Assembly: GCF_009184865.1 (NCBI RefSeq)
Contig: NZ_CP045096.1
Span: 3,844,001 to 3,908,000 of the forward strand
Length of the DNA: 64,000 bases
Source: Streptomyces phaeolivaceus
GTDB lineage: Bacteria; Actinomycetota; Actinomycetes; Streptomycetales; Streptomycetaceae
Reading direction: 5' to 3'
Below the pieces are notes generated by a model. That model saw only the letters and a program-made list of their open reading frames with translations. It was not told the DNA's origin and searched no databases. The first letter of the stretch is position 1. Every line of letters starts with the position of its first letter. Below, piece after piece: positions 60,226 through 64,000 of the stretch. The translations under genes were made by a program, and so were the position numbers.

Positions 60226-62420
60226 GCGACGACATCCCCGTCATCCCGGAGGAGGTCCCCGAGTTCACCGGCAGTCTGGAGCAACTGGACCTGGGCATCG
60301 CGGGCGTCCGCTCGGCCGGCACCTCCCTGAGGGACTCGGGCTCGGCGATCCACACCCGCTTCGGCGGCCTCTCCGCGTACTACAAGGCACCGGAGGCGGA
60401 GGCGCTGTTCGCGACGACCGCGCCGGTGGCGGCCAAGGGCGACGAGTTCGCGACGGAACTGGAGACGGTGGCCTCGGCACTGGATTCGTACGCCGCCGCC
60501 GTCGGCCCGCTCAAGCAGAAGTTCGACCAGCTCCGCCAGGACGCGATCGCCTTCCGCCAGAGGATCGAGGGCGACGACGAGTGGCGCGCGGACGGCGACC
60601 TCGTCGAGGAGAACAACAACCGCCGCTCGGACATCAACGCCACGTACGCCGCGTTCCAGGCCGCCGAACGCGACTGCTACAACAAGATCGTCGCGCTGGT
60701 CGGCGGCGAGGCACTGGTCGTCAACGACGGCTCGAACAAAGAGAACATGTACGGCTACCGGGGCGAGGACCTCGACAACGCCGGTGGTCTGCCGTGGGGT
60801 GACCCGGTCGAGGAGTCCAACCCCTGGTACTACATCCACGAGCATGTCTGGGACTTCGCGGTCGGCTTCGTCGTCGACGGCGTGTGGGGCACGATCAAGG
60901 GCCTGGGCACGCTGGTCGGCTTCAACGGCTGGGACGCGGCCGGCCAGGCCTGGGTGGGCCTCGGCAAACTCGCGACCGGCATCCTCATCACCGCCGTCCC
61001 CGTCGTCGGCGCCGCCTACTGGCTGGCCCCCGACGACAAACTCCCCTCCTGGCTCCGCGACTCCCGCACCGCGGTCGTGGAAACCGGCAAGGCACTCATC
61101 GCCTACGACGAGTGGGGCAAGAACCCGTCGCGGGCGGCGGGGGCAGTGACGTTCAACGTCCTCACGACCATCTTCACGGGCGGCGCGGGCGGTGCCGTCT
61201 CGGGCGCGGGCAAGGCGGGCGCCATCGCCAAGGCGATCTCCTTCGCGGGCAAGGCCGGCAAGATCGTCGACCCGATGACGTACCTCACCAAGGGCATCGG
61301 TGCCACGACGGTCAAGATCAGCGACGTCATGGCGAGCCTGCGCGGCATCACCGACGGCACCCACATCAAGCTCGGCGAGGGCACGTACCAGATCGCCGAC
61401 CCCCCGAACATCACGGACGACCTTCCGGCGGGCCTCACCCCCGAGAACTCCGTCCGCATGGAGACCCCCAAGGGCGAGGTCGTCTACCTCGACACCAAGA
61501 CCCTCGTCGTCCACAACGCCGACGGCACGGTCCGCGAGTCCCTGGACACCATCAAGCACGAGGGGACGGCCGCCGAGCGCGGCGTCGACGCCTCCCGCCC
61601 CGAGCCGGAGCTGGTGGGCGCCGGCGCGAAGGTGGGCGACGGCGGCACGGGGGCTGTGGGGCGGGTCGGGGACGACGGCCTGCCGTCCGCGACGCATGAG
61701 ACACCGGGTGGCACCGGAGGGTCGCACGGCGGCGACGGTCGGACCGTGACCACCGGGGGCGGGCACGCCGAAACGCCGGGCGGCGGTCACACAGAGACCT
61801 CGGGCAACAGCCACACCGGGCCCCCCGCCGGCGGACACGGCGGAACCCCGGGCGACAACGGCACCGGGACCCCGCACGAGCCGTCGGACGGGGCAACGAC
61901 CCCCGAGCGCGCCAATGAACCGCCGCCGGAGCTCACCTCTCAGCAGAAGGCGGACCACTGGGACCACCTCGACGAGGTCGAGTCCCGGAGCCCTGATGAG
62001 TTCGACCAGTTGCAGCGGGACCCCGACAAGAACGGTGGCATCTCCGAGCCGTCCAAGGACGAGGCCCGGGTCGGCCTGGACCTCAGTGAGCAGGGCCGTC
62101 TCCCGGACGACATCCAGCGCCCGACGGAGGCGGACCGAGGCGAGTTCTACTCACCGAGTGCCGACCGGTACTACGACATCAAGGGCGTCCACTCCGACTG
62201 GCCCCCCTTCAACAATGTGCGTGACAAGTCCCTACCGTTCAAGGGAGCTTATGACCCTGCCAAGAACGAACGCTGGGTCAAGAAGCTGGCAGAACAGATC
62301 GTCGAAAAGCAGCGCGTCGTTATCCTGGACATGCGCAATGCGAATCAGGCGGCGATCGACGACATCAAGTCCATCGTCGAGAAGAATGGCTGGGAAGACG
62401 ATGTCATCTGGTACCCGTAG
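60222..62420 (+). CDS. LXG-like polymorphic toxin with C-terminal nuclease-like domain
   Basis: 732 residues from GTG 60222. Residues 1-170 are helical and WXG/LXG-like (SLEQLDLGIAGVRSAGTSLR; ALDSYAAAVGPLKQKFDQLR). Residues 195-370 are Gly/Ala-rich with hydrophobic stretches. A Gly/His/Thr-rich linker (about 480-565) leads to the about 130-residue tip. The tip contains RYYDIKGVHSDWPPF with D652-I-K654, a [DE]xK-like pattern, and ends KNGWEDDVIWYP. This layout is that of a secreted polymorphic toxin; nuclease activity is my inference from the DxK pattern. It lacks a signal peptide. Confidence 0.7.
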   Translation: MSDDIPVIPEEVPEFTGSLEQLDLGIAGVRSAGTSLRDSGSAIHTRFGGLSAYYKAPEAEALFATTAPVAAKGDEFATELETVASALDSYAAAVGPLKQKFDQLRQDAIAFRQRIEGDDEWRADGDLVEENNNRRSDINATYAAFQAAERDCYNKIVALVGGEALVVNDGSNKENMYGYRGEDLDNAGGLPWGDPVEESNPWYYIHEHVWDFAVGFVVDGVWGTIKGLGTLVGFNGWDAAGQAWVGLGKLATGILITAVPVVGAAYWLAPDDKLPSWLRDSRTAVVETGKALIAYDEWGKNPSRAAGAVTFNVLTTIFTGGAGGAVSGAGKAGAIAKAISFAGKAGKIVDPMTYLTKGIGATTVKISDVMASLRGITDGTHIKLGEGTYQIADPPNITDDLPAGLTPENSVRMETPKGEVVYLDTKTLVVHNADGTVRESLDTIKHEGTAAERGVDASRPEPELVGAGAKVGDGGTGAVGRVGDDGLPSATHETPGGTGGSHGGDGRTVTTGGGHAETPGGGHTETSGNSHTGPPAGGHGGTPGDNGTGTPHEPSDGATTPERANEPPPELTSQQKADHWDHLDEVESRSPDEFDQLQRDPDKNGGISEPSKDEARVGLDLSEQGRLPDDIQRPTEADRGEFYSPSADRYYDIKGVHSDWPPFNNVRDKSLPFKGAYDPAKNERWVKKLAEQIVEKQRVVILDMRNANQAAIDDIKSIVEKNGWEDDVIWYP

Positions 62421-63060
62421 GAACTGGGCGCCCCGCGCGCTTCCCGCAGACCCTCAGGCAACAGCCCGTCTACGGGAGTGGCTCCAGTCCGGAGCCGAAG
62501 GGAAACTCGACGTCATCGGACTCGACCTGAGCAATTCGGACCTGTCGGGCGGGAACTTCTCGGAATCCTGGTTCAGTGACGCGAAACTCGTCGGCGCCAA
62601 ACTGGCGGGAGCCGACTTCTACCGCTCCGATGCGGAAGGCGCCGACTTCTCCGGGGCTGATCTGACGCAGGCCTCACTGGTCCGCGTCAATTTCGACGAC
62701 GCCGTTCTCCGGGGCACGGTCCTGGACGGCGCGGATCTGGTCAAGGCCTCGCTCTACGACGTCGACGCAACGGCCGCCTCCTTGCGCGGCGCACGCATCC
62801 TGGGCGCTTCCCTGATCGGCGTCGATTTCCGTGGGGCGGACCTCTCTCATGCGGTTCTGCAAGAGAATTCCTTCAAAGTGACCGTCGACCACCTCACCAA
62901 GGTCGAGGGCCTTTCGGGAACCGTCTTCGGACCCGTCCAGGCAATGGACGACCAGGGTGTGAGCCGCGAGATCGGCGGCGCCGAGCTGGAGCGATGGGTG
63001 AGCGAACGCGGCGGTTCCCTCCAGGTGCTTCCCGTCCCCGGCGGAACGCGGGACGCGTGA
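62401..63060 (+). CDS. Pentapeptide-repeat protein, probable immunity protein of the toxin
   Basis: 219 residues from ATG 62401, overlapping the toxin stop by 20 bases with GGGAAG upstream; a tight overlap is typical of toxin-immunity pairs. Residues about 40-160 carry pentapeptide repeats of the A(D/N)LxX type (LDLSNSDLSGGNFSES, GADFSGADLTQASL, GADLVKASLYDV, GVDFRGADLSHAVL), which fold into a right-handed beta-helix. Pentapeptide-repeat proteins are known immunity partners in polymorphic toxin systems. The C-terminus is a short helical tail. Immunity is inferred from position. Confidence 0.75.
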   Translation: MSSGTRRNWAPRALPADPQATARLREWLQSGAEGKLDVIGLDLSNSDLSGGNFSESWFSDAKLVGAKLAGADFYRSDAEGADFSGADLTQASLVRVNFDDAVLRGTVLDGADLVKASLYDVDATAASLRGARILGASLIGVDFRGADLSHAVLQENSFKVTVDHLTKVEGLSGTVFGPVQAMDDQGVSREIGGAELERWVSERGGSLQVLPVPGGTRDA

Positions 63061-63278
63061 ATCGCCACCACGCCGGTCGCCCGGTGGACCTGGGGTCGCG
63101 ACGACGAGGCCGCCGACGGGCTCGTTCCATGCCCGCGCTACGCGCTGGCCGCGTACACGACCCTGGCTTCGCGCCGTCTCGCGATCGGGGCACCGAAGGT
63201 GCTTCTCGCGGTGCCCGACTCGGGGAACCCTGGAGGCGTGGGTACGGGAGCGTGGTGGGGGCGTCCGGGTGGGGGTGC

Positions 63279-63659
63279 CTACCCCTTCCCCACCTCGAAC
63301 CACACCCCCTTCCCCGAAGCCCCGAGTGCCTCCGTCCCCCAGCGGCCCTCCGTGACGGTGTCCACGATCCACAGGCCCCGGCCGGACACGCCGTCGTAGC
63401 CCTGGAGGAGGGACGGGAGGGTGCGGTCGTCGTCGTAGACCGTCACCCGTACGGGGCCCTCCGGGGTGGTCATCAGCAGTAAATGGGCGCCGGAACTCTT
63501 GGCGTGCCGACAGGAGTTGGTGACCAGCTCCGAGGTGCACAGCACGGCGTCGTCCACGAGCGCGTCGAGCCGCAGGGCACGCAGGACGGAGGCGACGAAG
63601 TCGCGGGCGATACGGGGAGTGGTGTCCAGGGGAGGGCAGTTGAGGGCGTATTTGGGCAT
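63279..63659 (-). CDS. HATPase-domain regulatory protein (RsbW-like), copy 2
   Basis: 126 residues from ATG 63659. The N-box LCTSELVTNSCRHAKSSG is intact (Asn present) and the G-box reads GVSGRGLWIVDTVTEGRWG, both of the GHKL anti-sigma-like kinase group. It is divergent from the Xre gene at 63868, repeating the arrangement of 14333/15046. It probably regulates a sigma or anti-anti-sigma partner, or acts with the Xre protein; the target is not encoded here. Confidence 0.78.
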   Translation of the reverse strand: MPKYALNCPPLDTTPRIARDFVASVLRALRLDALVDDAVLCTSELVTNSCRHAKSSGAHLLLMTTPEGPVRVTVYDDDRTLPSLLQGYDGVSGRGLWIVDTVTEGRWGTEALGASGKGVWFEVGKG

Positions 63660-63790
63660 GGCTCGTCAACTCCAACGCGCTTGGGGCAGGGGTGAGTTGA
63701 GGCAAGGAGAGGGCGGGTCGCACTCACCGTGCCGGGCACGACACCGACCGTAGGGCGCAATGTATTTACGGCGCAATCCATACACCCAGA

Positions 63791-63819
63791 TTGACACCCG
63801 ACCGTGTGACCCGTGCCAT
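63791..63819 (+). promoter_or_regulatory. Probable promoter of the right-edge Xre gene
   Basis: TTGACA (63791-63796) with a 17-base spacer to TGCCAT (63814-63819), a weak -10, about 50 bases upstream of the Xre start. The region around 63755-63800 is AT-richer than its surroundings. Assignment of the -10 is tentative. Confidence 0.4.
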
Positions 63820-63867
63820 GCTTACCCGGCAGGTTCGTTGACCGGGACGACCAGGGAGAAGGGGCGG

Positions 63868-64000
63868 ATGCCGCTAAGGAGCAACCCGACGGCCCGACAG
63901 CAGCGCCTGGGCGCCGAGGTTCGCGGGATACGTGAGCGAGCCGGGCTCACCGCCCGAGCCGCCGCCGAGTTCCTCGGTTCGAGCCCGATGCACCAGAGCC
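63868..64000 (+). CDS. Xre-family regulator, N-terminal part (3' truncated by window)
   Basis: 44 residues are visible from ATG 63868 (AGGGAGAAGG upstream). TARQQRLGAEVRGIRERAGL and the following TARAAAEFLGSSPMHQS match the start of the Xre regulator at 15046 (LRQQRLGAELRKLREHAG; SAAAELLGVKQAQIS), so the gene should continue as a DUF5753-type regulator outside the window. Its upstream HATPase partner is divergent, as at 14333. Confidence 0.75.
   Translation, partial: MPLRSNPTARQQRLGAEVRGIRERAGLTARAAAEFLGSSPMHQS

Noticed and set aside
63061..63278. Weak open frame with TWGRDDEAADGLV-like residues after the immunity gene
   Set aside because: No start codon with a ribosome-binding site and no recognisable family; treated as non-coding spacer.

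Overview
The window is high-GC actinobacterial DNA from a Streptomyces chromosome. The evidence is strong third-position GC bias, frequent GTG/TTG starts, the gene order ssrA-smpB-ctp-ftsX-ftsE-prfB-pkaB-pkaA, and Streptomyces-type families such as DUF397, DUF5753-type Xre regulators and LAETG surface proteins. From memory, 17.3-59.6 kb follows the order of the S. coelicolor SCO2961-SCO2988 region; that comparison was not run.

1-12.8 kb is the tail and lysis end of a siphovirus-like prophage or tail-derived particle: tail terminator, major tail protein, two tail-assembly chaperones joined by a probable programmed -1 frameshift, a block of extra genes including a tail-fibre paralogue, an unusually short tape measure, distal tail protein, large hub protein, tail fibre, zinc amidase and two small membrane lysis proteins. 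Head genes, if present, lie to the left of the window. A convergent AAA/PD-(D/E)xK ATPase gene (12.8-14.3 kb) overlaps the last lysis gene.

14.3-17.1 kb carries a regulatory module: a HATPase (anti-sigma-like) gene divergent from an Xre regulator followed by two DUF397 genes. The same HATPase/Xre arrangement recurs at the right edge (63.3-64 kb). A proline-rich single-pass membrane protein follows. 17.3-22 kb, on the minus strand, is the matA-matB-acyltransferase operon for an aggregation exopolysaccharide of the poly-N-acetylglucosamine type. 22-28 kb holds a LysR/MFS divergent pair and an alpha-xylosidase plus LacI cassette with two visible operators.

28-38.6 kb is the core block on the minus strand: tmRNA, SmpB, a PDZ/S41 protease, FtsX, FtsE, a LAETG repeat protein, RF2 and the Ser/Thr kinases PkaB and PkaA. 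Divergent from pkaA is a 1,295-residue FHA/FtsK-type ATPase. 43-47 kb is a sugar ABC importer operon without its own ATPase; one permease carries an inserted extracellular Cna-B/SdrD-like domain. 47-57 kb has three tandem GT2 plus CDP-glycerol glycerophosphotransferase fusions and two polytopic membrane proteins, a wall-polymer cluster. A 139-bp MITE sits on the 3' end of the last one. 57-59.6 kb contains ohr/ohrR, a GT2 gene remnant and galE.

59.8-63 kb is the best candidate for a little-described system: a small WXG-like/DUF6507-type protein, a 732-residue LXG-like polymorphic toxin with a putative nuclease tip, and an overlapping pentapeptide-repeat protein as the likely immunity partner. 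Two families of dispersed inverted repeats, one paired into giant hairpins, recur in intergenic spaces throughout.
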